The notes: generated by a model not told the origin, from the letters alone. 31,717 nucleotides of DNA from DAIRDK01 sp035403225 (GCA_035403225.1 DAONET010000026.1:1-31717), one strand, 5' to 3'. Shown: positions 1 to 8,670, numbered from the stretch's first letter. Numbers and translations: made by a program.

Positions 1-801
1 ATTCCTGGTTTCACATCGGTTTCGACCTCTGCATCGGTTGCACGATGGCCGTCTTATCTTATTTTATTCGTGTTTCTTTCCAATCCTCTGTTTCTTTCTG
101 CTCAGGAAAAAGATTCTGTCCGGATTTTTCCGCCTCCCATTCATAAAAATGTCATTAAGATCAACCTTACCCCCATGATATTATGGAGTAAAAAAGATTT
201 GACCATCAGTTATGAGCGGATATTGAATGCTAAACAATCGGTTACTTTTTCGGTCGGATATCTTGAGTTCCCCAGTCTTTTTAAGGATACAATTGCCGAC
301 ATTGCTGCCTTAACGAGCAGGGACAAATACGGGATTAATATCGCCCTTGAATATCGTTTTTACCTGATACAACGAAATATACGGCCCACTCCTGATGGTC
401 TGTATCTGGCCCCGTTCCTGAGTTATGCCTGGTACCAGTGTAAAAATGATTTTGAGATTCTCCATTTGGCAACGTTAAATAACGGCAAGCTGAAGGGTGA
501 TTTTAATCTTTTTAATACAGGCGTAGAATTGGGGTATCAGTTTGTATTCTGGAAACGATTAACTGTCGACCTCGTTCTTTTAGGACCGGCTATCAGCTAT
601 TATTATGGGATTGTGTCTATCAGCGGACCATTAGACCAGGAGAAAGTCAAAGAATTCCATGAAGTCATCTACAACAAGCTCAAGGAAAAATATCCGATGA
701 TCGAGGATTATGTTATCAATAAATCATTCAGGGACGATGGCAAACTTAATAAACTCAGTATCGGTATCAGGACCCTGTTCCAGATCGGATTCCACTTCTG
801 A
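1..801 (+). CDS. Outer-membrane beta-barrel protein, DUF3575-like, 5' end uncertain
   Basis: The frame is open from the window edge to the stop at 799-801. The first usable start inside the window is GTG at 70, which gives 243 residues, but it would leave only about ten residues before the signal-peptidase-like LFLSAQ site. A normal signal peptide needs the hydrophobic residues encoded upstream, so initiation probably lies further left, or there is a one-base error near 69. The mature part alternates polar and aromatic residues (KINLTPMILW, SYERIL, GVELGYQF) and ends in a Phe-terminated strand, FQIGFHF, typical of outer-membrane barrels. The DUF3575 assignment rests on the NVIKINLTP...SYER pattern and is tentative. 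The neighbour at 878 is convergent, so this gene is not part of the sulfatase operon. Substrate and function are unknown. Confidence 0.6.
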   Translation: MPGFTSVSTSASVARWPSYLILFVFLSNPLFLSAQEKDSVRIFPPPIHKNVIKINLTPMILWSKKDLTISYERILNAKQSVTFSVGYLEFPSLFKDTIADIAALTSRDKYGINIALEYRFYLIQRNIRPTPDGLYLAPFLSYAWYQCKNDFEILHLATLNNGKLKGDFNLFNTGVELGYQFVFWKRLTVDLVLLGPAISYYYGIVSISGPLDQEKVKEFHEVIYNKLKEKYPMIEDYVINKSFRDDGKLNKLSIGIRTLFQIGFHF

Positions 802-877
802 CTTTACGATTTGAATGCCCGCTGCTGATAATGGTTGAAAATATTTTGTAATCCGATGCCTTTCCGATTTCATCTTT

Positions 878-1600
878 TTATAGGAAAGTAAAAAGTCTGG
901 TTAACCCATTTATTACGACAAAACTCAGGATAAAACTTGCAAGAACTACGGTTATAGCCTTAATCCAACGGATCGCCCTGTTGCCTGAATTAAATACATT
1001 GGCCAGCGCGATCGCAGGATAAATGATGTTCAGCAGGAAGACGCAGAGGAGCACAATCTCAAAATCCCTGTCTTTCAATGTAATAAAACATAATGCAAGC
1101 ATCCATGTCACCATGATCAGAATGGTCTGGCTCATGATGAATGTGTTGATGATAAAATATTCTGACAGATTATATTTATAGTTTCGATACACACCCCAGC
1201 ACAGGAAAGTACAAACAGGGATGGTGAACAACATCCGGTAGAGATAGTGTTCATTGGTAAATCTGATGGTTTCCGGCGAAGCAAAAATGTTTGCGCCGAC
1301 ATGCTCCACCATCCCGGAATGGGGATACAGGAATCCCCCAAAAAGACATATCAGCGTCAGAAAGGAAAATGGATTAATGTGCGCAACACGTTGTCCTTCA
1401 ATGTATCTGCGCAACATTTTCCCGGGGTGAAAAAATAATTGCCTGATGGTGTTAACCAGTCCTGTCTTCTCGCCGAAAAATCCGGTCATGAATACAGAGG
1501 TCATATGTGACCATGAAAACCTTTTTACATCTGCCTTTTGTCCGCAAAAATTGCAATAGTTCCCTTCAAAATGGTTGCCACAATTTTTACACACTGTCAT
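878..1600 (-). CDS. DUF3667 membrane protein with N-terminal zinc ribbon
   Basis: This 240-residue protein begins with a rubredoxin-like zinc ribbon (Cys4, Cys7, Cys16, Cys19; CKNCG...CNFCG). The conserved DUF3667 region follows (residues ~28-80, including GLVNTIRQLFFHPGKM and GQRVAHINPFSFL). The rest is four or five hydrophobic segments of an inner-membrane protein. No biochemical function is established for DUF3667. Its start lies one base after the stop of the upstream channel-like gene, so it is the last gene of the minus-strand sulfatase operon and almost certainly co-transcribed. Whether it takes part in sulfate-ester use or is a passenger cannot be told from sequence. No hairpin terminator is evident in the 76 bp before the convergent gene. 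Confidence 0.85.
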   Translation of the reverse strand: MTVCKNCGNHFEGNYCNFCGQKADVKRFSWSHMTSVFMTGFFGEKTGLVNTIRQLFFHPGKMLRRYIEGQRVAHINPFSFLTLICLFGGFLYPHSGMVEHVGANIFASPETIRFTNEHYLYRMLFTIPVCTFLCWGVYRNYKYNLSEYFIINTFIMSQTILIMVTWMLALCFITLKDRDFEIVLLCVFLLNIIYPAIALANVFNSGNRAIRWIKAITVVLASFILSFVVINGLTRLFTFL

Positions 1601-1601
1601 C

Positions 1602-2417
1602 TTATTGGTCTTTTTTAGAAATGGTTGTTGGAAGCATCAAAGAGGCAACGGCTCTCACCGTCCAATCGGATGCATAATCAGGTTTCACTACATTATAAAA
1701 ACCGCCCACGGAGAGATTCACCGGCAACTTACCGAATTTCACAAGTTTTCCTGCAGTTAAACCAAATGGCACCGTCCATTGATTTTCGGTTGCTGCCATC
1801 CAGTTGGCGGTAATCGACGGCGCTGATGAGAGAAACCACCCTTTGGGCAGGTTGTAATTGATAAAATACTGGACCAGCATCTGGTTGACATCGGACATAT
1901 CGTGATTTCCGGCAAATGACCAGATATTGTTCGCCAGGAGCCCGATTACCCAATGCCCGGGCATCGTAATAATGACGAGTGAGGGTCCGGCACTCCATTT
2001 ATGGCTTCCCAATGAACCGCTTCCAGCGGGAAAGACGATGATTGGACCAACCCCGATATTGAAACCTTTCGTATCCGGACTGTAGAATGCGGTAAACTGA
2101 ATGTCGGACAAACCGAAGTACGTTCCCGAGGGAGCCATCTCCGGCTGCCATATCAGGGGAAAAATGGTACGGGTAATCAGTCGGCCGTTAAAAAAAGGAA
2201 TAACCGGTTGAATATTCAGGATATCCTGAGTCCGGTAATGAGGGCCGAGGTTAAAATTGGTGTTGTTCTGAAAAGGCAAACTTATCACGTTGGCCAACGG
2301 GTTTTGGGCCGCCTTGGCTAATTCTTCCTGTGACATCTGTGCCACTGCTCCGGAGAAGCCCAATCCGCAAAAGAGGATAGTGACAATTACGCTTATTTTC
2401 ATTATCCGGTTTTTCAT
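1602..2417 (-). CDS. Outer-membrane channel/transporter-like protein ('neuromedin U' annotated family)
   Basis: This 271-residue protein has a Sec signal peptide (residues 1-26, cut after GAVAQ) and a body of short amphipathic strands rich in Gly, Trp and Phe. Recognisable patterns are NPLANVISLPFQNN near residue 40 and PFGLTAGKLVKFGKLPVN near residue 220. These match a family of predicted outer-membrane beta-barrels that databases often misname 'neuromedin U' and that resembles MetA/phenol-pathway channels. AGGAAAAAC lies about 8 nt upstream of the first ATG; the ATG at codon 6 is an alternative. It sits 58 bp downstream of the maturase and 1 bp upstream of the DUF3667 gene. I infer that it admits the sulfated substrate or exports product for the sulfatase; no sequence feature proves this. 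Confidence 0.7.
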   Translation of the reverse strand: MKNRIMKISVIVTILFCGLGFSGAVAQMSQEELAKAAQNPLANVISLPFQNNTNFNLGPHYRTQDILNIQPVIPFFNGRLITRTIFPLIWQPEMAPSGTYFGLSDIQFTAFYSPDTKGFNIGVGPIIVFPAGSGSLGSHKWSAGPSLVIITMPGHWVIGLLANNIWSFAGNHDMSDVNQMLVQYFINYNLPKGWFLSSAPSITANWMAATENQWTVPFGLTAGKLVKFGKLPVNLSVGGFYNVVKPDYASDWTVRAVASLMLPTTISKKDQ

Positions 2418-2475
2418 GTTGTTTTTCCTGATTTTGTTAATCTGTTACTTTCATTCGATAGATGCCTGTTCCCGC

Positions 2476-3711
2476 TTACTTACGGCTTTTTACCCACTTC
2501 ATGACATTGGATGCAGCCCGGTCATGCATCAGTTCATTGGCCATAAAATCCATACAGGGTTCCACGTGTTGGTAAAACAGTTTAAATCCTTTGCACAGAT
2601 AATTGAGCCCCGGCTCGCCATCAGGGGTCTGTATGATCCGGTTCTTCGGACATTCTCCTGTACACAAACTCAGAAACCTGCATTTGAGGCAGTACGCCGG
2701 TAACTTGTCCCATTTGTCCCTGCCAAACTGCTGCTGAAACTCCGATTCCATCAAGGTGAGCAGAAATTTGTCCCGTATATTGCCAAGCTTGTATTCGGGA
2801 AAAACATAATGATCGCATGAGTAAACATCCCCGTTGTATTCAACCACCCCGGCGTGTCCACAGGTCCTGCCGTATACGCAGACCGGGGGAGATTCCCCCA
2901 TCCGGTTAGCCAGAATGCAATCAAAGGTCACAACAAAATACTCTCCCACATCCCTTTTCACCCATTCGTCAAAAATGGCTATCAGAAAGTTCCCATAATC
3001 AACAGGATCAACAGTCCAGTCCGTTACTTCGCCTGCTTTACCGGTCCCGGCAGGAAGAAGGGTCAATTCGTCAGGCTTTGAGCTTCTATCCTGGCATTCC
3101 ACGATAGGTGTAAACTGCATATAATGACTTCCGGCTTGTTTTAGGAACCGGTACACCTCCAGGGGAAATTTTGAATTATAGTCGTTGACTACCGAAAGCG
3201 TGTTGAACTCAATATTATATTTATTAAGTAGTGCGATCCCGTTCATGGTTTTGGAGAAGCTGGGCTGACCGTTTTTGTGCAATCGGTAACGATCGTGGCA
3301 GTGTTCAGGGCCATCAATAGATAATCCGATCAGGAAATCATGATCTTTGAAAAACCTGCACCAGGAATCCGTCAGGGTGGTTCCGTTGGTTTGTAACGAA
3401 TTTTCAATCCTTCTGCCCCCACTGTATTTCTGTTGGTACCTGATAACCTTTTCAAAAAACTCAATGCCACGCATGATGGGTTCTCCGCCATGCCAGGTAA
3501 AGAGAACAGCCGGCGCATTTGTTGAATAAATGTACTGGGCAATGAATGTCTCAAGGATTTTATCATCCATTTCCCAACGGCCTGCAGCCCCGGGATAGAG
3601 TTTTTCTTTTTCCAGATAGTAACAATAGGTACAATTCAGATTACAAACAGAACCTATTGGTTTTGCCATCAGGTAGAAGGATTTAAAGAATGGATCAAAA
3701 GTAATTTTCAT
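2476..3711 (-). CDS. Anaerobic sulfatase-maturating enzyme (radical SAM/SPASM)
   Basis: This 411-residue cytoplasmic enzyme matches the anSME family, which uses S-adenosylmethionine and iron-sulfur clusters to oxidise the active-site Cys or Ser of sulfatases to formylglycine. The radical SAM motif CNLNCTYC supplies Cys23, Cys27 and Cys30. A GGEP motif follows at residues 75-78. The C-terminal SPASM region holds the expected set for two auxiliary 4Fe-4S clusters: Cys265, 278, 284, 299, 341, 344, 350, 354 and 373. The Cys299-Asp300 pair corresponds by position to the Cys-Asp pair with the catalytic Asp in characterised anSME. Length is normal. The gene starts 22 bp after the sulfatase stop, so enzyme and substrate are made from one transcript. 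The Bacteroides homologue has been called chuR. Confidence 0.95.
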   Translation of the reverse strand: MKITFDPFFKSFYLMAKPIGSVCNLNCTYCYYLEKEKLYPGAAGRWEMDDKILETFIAQYIYSTNAPAVLFTWHGGEPIMRGIEFFEKVIRYQQKYSGGRRIENSLQTNGTTLTDSWCRFFKDHDFLIGLSIDGPEHCHDRYRLHKNGQPSFSKTMNGIALLNKYNIEFNTLSVVNDYNSKFPLEVYRFLKQAGSHYMQFTPIVECQDRSSKPDELTLLPAGTGKAGEVTDWTVDPVDYGNFLIAIFDEWVKRDVGEYFVVTFDCILANRMGESPPVCVYGRTCGHAGVVEYNGDVYSCDHYVFPEYKLGNIRDKFLLTLMESEFQQQFGRDKWDKLPAYCLKCRFLSLCTGECPKNRIIQTPDGEPGLNYLCKGFKLFYQHVEPCMDFMANELMHDRAASNVMKWVKSRK

Positions 3712-3733
3712 AAATAGACGTTGCAGGCATTTT

Positions 3734-6163
3734 CTATTCTTTCATCATGATCCGCTTTACTTCCTGTTCGAGACCCAGGTAATCGGTTTTTTCAGCCGTG
3801 ACGCAGAAATAGTTGATTTTCCCATTCTTGAAAGTTCCCGGTGCCTTGTATTCCTGGCTCACAGCATCCCCGCTGTCGTATCCCACACAGAATCCTTCCC
3901 CTGCCAGAGAAAACTTACCAGGCTGGGTCCGGATGGGCCCCTGGGCCACCACTTTTTCATTGATATAAAGTTTTACCGTGCCGATTGATTCCTGATACTG
4001 GCCAAATTTTTCTTTGGTGAATTCCACGCCGACTATATACTTGCCCGGCTTGAGTGTCACCGATGATACAAATTTTTGTTCAGGCTTGATGCCAAGAAAA
4101 TTATATACATAGTACAGTTTATGGTCCTTGATAAACAAGCAATGGCCGCCGAATCTCGATCCAATCGCAAAAATCACTCCCGAACAATTCTGATTCGTGA
4201 CCTCAATTTCCGAAATGATCTTATAGGAACGTCCCCTGATGTTCACTGCAACACCTTCGGGCACATGTGCCGTATTGGGAAAATAAATGTAACGTTCCCG
4301 CGGAGGCTCTCCCGTGGGTCTTTCTGCACGTAATGCTTCGTGGGCCGACTTGTCGTTCAACGGGAGGGCAAAATTCTTATCAGCCTCCTCAAACCAGTCT
4401 TTGATCATAGCTTTCAGTTTATCCGGATATTGCTTTGACAGATCCTCTGATTCGGAGCGGTCAGCGTCAGTATGAAAGAGCTGCCATTCATCCTGGTCAA
4501 AGTGACCTTTCCCCGTCAGAGGCGCATGTATGGCGACTGCTTTCCATCCGTCTTCCCAGATGGCGCGTGTTCCCAGCATAGCATAATACTGTTTGTGCTT
4601 CTTTGTCGGGTCATCCGGTTTGGAATCAAAAGTATAGCGCATGGATATCCCCGACAAAGGATATTGCTCAACTCCCCGGTAAACTTTTGGCATTTCCAGT
4701 CCGCAGATATCCAGGATGGTCGGCACAATATCTACGGAATGATGATACTGATGGCGGAGCTCTCCACGGGCTTTTATTCCTTTCGGCCAGGAAATCACCA
4801 ACGGGTCGCAGGTTCCTCCGGCAAAGTTCGAGTACCGCTTGAACATTTTAAACGGAGTTGAAAAGGCCACAGCCCAACCGGTAGGAAAATGCTCATAGGT
4901 GTTGAGGCCGCCCATTTCATCCAGCAGCTTCATATTTTCGGTCAACTCATCCGGGTATCCGTTGAAAAACTTATTTTCGTTCACCGAACCGTTCGGAGAT
5001 CCTTCCCCGGAAGCACCGTTGTCGGCAGCATAGATGATCACCGTATTTTCCAGTTGACCGGTCTCTTCCAGGTAATCGATGATGCGACCGATCTGTACAT
5101 CCGTATACTCAGAAAAGGCAGCATAAACCTCTGCAAGTCTCGAGAAGAGCCTTTTCTCATCCGGATTAAGGCTTTCCCAGGGACGGACGTAATCGCCGGG
5201 ATTAGCCACTTCCTTGGGCAGGGGATTAAACTCAGTAAGCTTTGTATTTTCAGGGATGATGCCTTTCTGGATCATTCTTTCCAAAACCCATTTGCGATAG
5301 GCATCATAACCATCATCGAACTTTCCTTTGTATTTGGCTATATAATCAGCAGGAGCCTGGTGCGGGGCATGATTAGCTCCCGGACAAAACCACATGTACC
5401 AGGGGCGTGACGGGTTCGCTGCCTGCTGATCCTGGATCATTCCAATGGCTTTATCGGCCAGGTCTTTTGACAGATGATACCCTTGGTCAGGGCCGTATGG
5501 CGGTTCAATGTACCGGTTGTCTTCAACCAGGTCGGGATACCATTGGCTGGTTTCACCACCCAGAAACCCGTAAAACCGATCGAAACCCATTTGTAACGGC
5601 CATAATTTCTTGGTTGCACCGGAGGCAAGATCCGTCTCGGGAACATTATGGTCTTTCCCCAACCAGAATGTGCTCCAGCCGTTGTCCTGTAGAATCTGGG
5701 CCAGGCCGGCACATTGGGCGGGAATATGACCGTTTGCTCCCGGGAATCCAACAGCTACTTCCATAATGGCATCCGTGCCATTCAGGTTGTGGTTCCTCCC
5801 TGTCAGCAACGTTGATCGGGTGGGGGAAGAAAGAGCGCAGGTATGCCATTGGGTATAGGTAAGTCCGTTGGCAGCAATCCTGTCCAGGGTAGGCATGTTA
5901 ATCCGGCCTCCATATGTTGACCATGAAGCGAGCCCGGTATCGTCATAAAGGATAAAAAGAATATTCGGGGCACCTTTAGGAGCCACCTTGGGAAGAAAAG
6001 GAGTCCAGTCCTCTACCGATTCCCTCACATCAAGAGCTATCTTGCCTTTAAAAGGCACGGCTCCTGCAGAAGCCGATGCATCGCTTTTTGCATCCTGCTT
6101 GCAGCCAAAAGTCGCTGCTAAGGCCGACAGCAGGATCGTATTCACCGTTTTTTCGTATTTCAT
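3734..6163 (-). CDS. Arylsulfatase-type sulfatase, Ser-type, exported (probable lipoprotein)
   Basis: This 809-residue formylglycine-dependent sulfatase belongs to the alkaline phosphatase superfamily. The signature SSPTRSTLLTGR puts the residue to be converted at Ser112, followed by P114, T115 and R116, so this is a Ser-type rather than Cys-type enzyme. Metal-ligand residues are visible at Asp74-Asp75 (LYDDTG) and in YAADNGASGEG near residue 380. Long size and a C-terminal beta-rich domain (~residue 620 onward) resemble AtsA-like S1 arylsulfatases. The N-terminus has a hydrophobic segment ending in FGC21 followed by KQDAKSD. That is a non-canonical lipobox with an acidic stretch of the kind linked to surface-exposed Bacteroidota lipoproteins, so surface display is an inference. 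It is the first gene of the operon with its maturase directly downstream. The natural substrate cannot be read from sequence. Confidence 0.95.
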   Translation of the reverse strand: MKYEKTVNTILLSALAATFGCKQDAKSDASASAGAVPFKGKIALDVRESVEDWTPFLPKVAPKGAPNILFILYDDTGLASWSTYGGRINMPTLDRIAANGLTYTQWHTCALSSPTRSTLLTGRNHNLNGTDAIMEVAVGFPGANGHIPAQCAGLAQILQDNGWSTFWLGKDHNVPETDLASGATKKLWPLQMGFDRFYGFLGGETSQWYPDLVEDNRYIEPPYGPDQGYHLSKDLADKAIGMIQDQQAANPSRPWYMWFCPGANHAPHQAPADYIAKYKGKFDDGYDAYRKWVLERMIQKGIIPENTKLTEFNPLPKEVANPGDYVRPWESLNPDEKRLFSRLAEVYAAFSEYTDVQIGRIIDYLEETGQLENTVIIYAADNGASGEGSPNGSVNENKFFNGYPDELTENMKLLDEMGGLNTYEHFPTGWAVAFSTPFKMFKRYSNFAGGTCDPLVISWPKGIKARGELRHQYHHSVDIVPTILDICGLEMPKVYRGVEQYPLSGISMRYTFDSKPDDPTKKHKQYYAMLGTRAIWEDGWKAVAIHAPLTGKGHFDQDEWQLFHTDADRSESEDLSKQYPDKLKAMIKDWFEEADKNFALPLNDKSAHEALRAERPTGEPPRERYIYFPNTAHVPEGVAVNIRGRSYKIISEIEVTNQNCSGVIFAIGSRFGGHCLFIKDHKLYYVYNFLGIKPEQKFVSSVTLKPGKYIVGVEFTKEKFGQYQESIGTVKLYINEKVVAQGPIRTQPGKFSLAGEGFCVGYDSGDAVSQEYKAPGTFKNGKINYFCVTAEKTDYLGLEQEVKRIMMKE

Positions 6164-6209
6164 GGCACTGATATTTAATTATTTGTAACCCGATCTAAAT
6201 ATAATACAA

Positions 6210-6234
6210 AACCCGGCAAAAAGCAAGCCGGGTT
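6210..6234 (-). terminator. Rho-independent terminator-like hairpin (minus strand)
   Basis: An 8-bp perfect stem, AACCCGGC at 6210-6217 and GCCGGGTT at 6227-6234, encloses a 9-nt loop. Read on the minus strand it is followed by TTTTGTATTATATTT. It would end minus-strand transcription entering from the tRNA-Phe side and insulate the sulfatase gene that starts at 6163. Confidence 0.6.
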
Positions 6235-6370
6235 GTCATATATTTTAACTCTCTGTATTATTTTACATCTAATTGGATATCAGAGCACCAAAAGAGTCTA
6301 ATTTTTAAAAATGTGGTTCGAAAATAAAGGGGGGAAGTGCCGCTTCGGGCAACTGAATTTTTTCTTTCTG

Positions 6371-6404
6371 AAAGAAAAACCCTGAATCTTTTCAGAAACA
6401 GGGT
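6371..6404 (-). terminator. Terminator directly downstream of tRNA-Phe
   Basis: On the minus strand, ACCCTG (6404-6399) pairs with CAGGGT (6384-6379) and is followed by TTTTTCTTT. It starts 9 nt after the encoded CCA end of the tRNA, so it is the natural transcription end of the tRNA-Phe gene. Confidence 0.7.
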
Positions 6405-6413
6405 CTCGGTTTT

Positions 6414-6489
<76 letters not shown>

Positions 6490-6517
6490 ATACCCGTACT
6501 TTTCAGAATCGGGAGTG

Positions 6518-6525
6518 CAAAATTA
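6518..6525 (-). promoter_or_regulatory. Candidate -7 element for tRNA-Phe (TAATTTTG)
   Basis: The minus strand reads TAATTTTG, a full match to the Bacteroidota -7 consensus TAnnTTTG, 28 nt upstream of the tRNA 5' end. No TTTG lies at the usual -33 distance, so the call rests on the -7 box and its position. Confidence 0.45.
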
Positions 6526-6547
6526 GTAAGAATTTTGAAAATTCCTA

Positions 6548-6555
6548 TAACTTTG
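6548..6555 (+). promoter_or_regulatory. Candidate -7 element for coaX (TAACTTTG)
   Basis: TAACTTTG fully matches TAnnTTTG and lies about 110 nt upstream of the coaX start. It is back-to-back with the tRNA-Phe -7 box, 22 nt apart. No -33 TTTG is present at 19-21 nt. Confidence 0.4.
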
Positions 6556-6665
6556 TACCAAATCGGAAAAATGTTATCCGGGTCGTTCAATGTATGATTT
6601 GGTTTGATTTCAACAGATTATCAGCATAAGTCACGAACCATTCTCTTTCAAACCTGCCTTTAATT

Positions 6666-7403
6666 ATGAAACTTGTACTTGACCTTGGAAATACCAATAA
6701 GAAGATTTGTGTATTTCAGGAAGGAAGGATCGTTCACATGGAAACGAGCGATCAGCTCAGTCTTCGTACACTAAAAGAGATCCTTGCCAATTATCCGGCA
6801 ATCCATGCCGGAATCATGGCATCGGTGGTCACCATTCCGGCCTACCTGAAAAACTTTCTGGAACAAAACCTCGGGCAGTTCATTGAACTGGGCAGCAGAA
6901 CGCCCATACCCCTCATCAACAAATATAAAACGCCCGGCCGGCTTGGTAAAGACCGCCTGGCAGGAGCAGTGGCAGGGGCCTCGCTCTTTAACGGCTTTCA
7001 TGTGCTGGTGATCAACGCCGGCACCTGCATCACCTACGATTTCGTGACTACCGACCATGAGTACCTCGGCGGCGGCATCTCCCCCGGGATTAAAATGCGT
7101 TTCAAGGCCCTGAATACTTTTACCGAAAAATTACCGTTAGTTGATCTGAAAGAAGAAGTACCGCTGGTCGGGGATAATTCCGAAGACTCTATCCTGTCGG
7201 GCGTCATCAACGGGGCGGTGGAAGAAATTAAAGGAGTGGTAAGGATGTATAAACAGCAATATCCCAACCTGCAGGTCATTCTCAGCGGCGGAGATGCTGA
7301 ATATTTGGACAAACGCATGAAAATTCGCATCTTTGCATTCCCGAACATCGTGTTGGTAGGATTAAACAGAATTCTTGAATATAACCTGAAAAATGCCCGT
7401 TAG
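6666..7403 (+). CDS. coaX: Type III pantothenate kinase
   Basis: This 245-residue enzyme catalyses the first step of coenzyme A synthesis, ATP-dependent phosphorylation of pantothenate; the type III class needs a monovalent cation. The ASKHA-fold phosphate-1 motif DLGNTN is at residues 6-11. GRLGKDR at 91-97 carries the conserved Asp96. INAGTCITYD at 116-125 carries the Asp125 expected near the cation/phosphate site. ILSGGD at 205-210 is the adenosine-side motif. Length is standard. Its last codons overlap the start of the following outer-membrane protein gene by 11 bp, indicating translational coupling and one operon with the lptC gene, an arrangement common in Bacteroidota. Confidence 0.96.
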   Translation: MKLVLDLGNTNKKICVFQEGRIVHMETSDQLSLRTLKEILANYPAIHAGIMASVVTIPAYLKNFLEQNLGQFIELGSRTPIPLINKYKTPGRLGKDRLAGAVAGASLFNGFHVLVINAGTCITYDFVTTDHEYLGGGISPGIKMRFKALNTFTEKLPLVDLKEEVPLVGDNSEDSILSGVINGAVEEIKGVVRMYKQQYPNLQVILSGGDAEYLDKRMKIRIFAFPNIVLVGLNRILEYNLKNAR

Positions 7404-8670
7404 GACCCGCCTTTCCATTCTCGTCTTCCTGCTATGCTGCACGTTGACGCTCTCAGCCCAGGTTCGGATTGCCTCTCCGTATTCCCGTTATGGAATCGGC
7501 GACTTGAGCGATATCAATAACGCCTGGAACCTGTCGATGGGCCAACTTAGTTTCGGACTCCGCCATCCCCTGCACATCAACTTCGGCAACCCTGCTTCCT
7601 ACACCGCTTTCGATTCGCTCTCCTTCGTCTTCGACGGAGGGTTCAGCACCAGGTTCGTCAAACTTACTTCCAACGTCGAATCAGCCTCCCGCTCTTACTC
7701 CTCGGTAGGGTACCTCAATTTCGGCTTCCCGATCACCAAATGGTGGAAGGCACAAATCGGACTGCTCCCCTTCAGCGATGTCGGTTATAACGTGGCTACC
7801 CTCGAAACCCGGGACGATATCGGTAAAGTTACCCATACCTATACCGGCGACGGAGGTGTCAACCGCTTTATCGTCGGCAGCGGATTTAAACTCACAAAAA
7901 ACTTTTCTGCAGGACTCAACTTCTCCTACCTCTTCGGAAACATGGACATCGGTTCGGACGTGATCTACGCCGATTCGGTTTATTATTCCAACCTCATGGT
8001 TGATAATTTCATCACCGTCAGCGATGTGTATTTCGATTTCGGACTGCAGTACTACGGAAAAACGAAAAGCGACCTCGAGATCGTCGCCGGCGCCATCTTT
8101 GCCCCGTCCACCAATATTGCCTCCCGGGATGATTACCTGGCACAAACCTACTTCCTCTCCAGCTCGGGCGTCGAATATATCAAAGACACTATTTCCATTG
8201 GAAATGACTATAAAGGCAACATCCTGATCCCCATGATGATCGGCGGTGGCTTCTCGATCGGAAAAACCGATAAATGGCTGGCCGGACTGGATGCAAAATG
8301 GCAAAACTGGGAAAAATACAAAGCTTTCGGTAAAAGCGACTCGTTGATCAACAGCTACCGGATCAGCGCCGGCGCGGAATTCATCCCCGATATCAACAAC
8401 TACTCAAAATACCTGAAAAGAGTCAGCTACCGGATCGGCTTCACGTACCAGGGAACCTACCTGAGCTTACGCAACCGGCAACTGAAAGAATTCGCGGCCA
8501 CTATCGGGTTTGGACTCCCTCTCAAGGGCAGCAAGACCACTCTGAACCTCGGGGCGCAGGTGGGAAGCCGGGGAACGACTACCGAGAACCTCATCCAGGA
8601 AACCTATTTTAAGTTTATTGTGGGCTTTTCAATCCACGAAAAATGGTTTGTAAAGAAAAAATATTACTAG
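7393..8670 (+). CDS. Outer-membrane beta-barrel protein of unknown function
   Basis: This 425-residue protein has a clear signal peptide (cut after LTLSAQ, about residue 22). The body of repeated amphipathic strands and Gly-rich turns resembles FadL/OmpP1-type barrels. The N-terminal mature sequence SPYSRYGIGDLSD, with GNPASYTAFDS about 50 residues later, is characteristic of a family found next to coaX and lptC in Bacteroidota. Its function is not established. It overlaps coaX by 11 bp and lptC by 28 bp. Placement beside LptC suggests an envelope role, but I see no LptD-like features. The last strand (TYFKFIVGFSIHEKWF) fits a barrel end, though the protein extends a few basic residues further. 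Confidence 0.8.
   Translation: MPVRTRLSILVFLLCCTLTLSAQVRIASPYSRYGIGDLSDINNAWNLSMGQLSFGLRHPLHINFGNPASYTAFDSLSFVFDGGFSTRFVKLTSNVESASRSYSSVGYLNFGFPITKWWKAQIGLLPFSDVGYNVATLETRDDIGKVTHTYTGDGGVNRFIVGSGFKLTKNFSAGLNFSYLFGNMDIGSDVIYADSVYYSNLMVDNFITVSDVYFDFGLQYYGKTKSDLEIVAGAIFAPSTNIASRDDYLAQTYFLSSSGVEYIKDTISIGNDYKGNILIPMMIGGGFSIGKTDKWLAGLDAKWQNWEKYKAFGKSDSLINSYRISAGAEFIPDINNYSKYLKRVSYRIGFTYQGTYLSLRNRQLKEFAATIGFGLPLKGSKTTLNLGAQVGSRGTTTENLIQETYFKFIVGFSIHEKWFVKKKYY

Noticed and set aside
6164..6209. TTTG-N19-TACAAATA as a promoter for the sulfatase operon
   Set aside because: The spacing of TTTG to TA is right, but the -7 box lacks TTTG and the site overlaps the terminator tail, so I do not list it as a feature.
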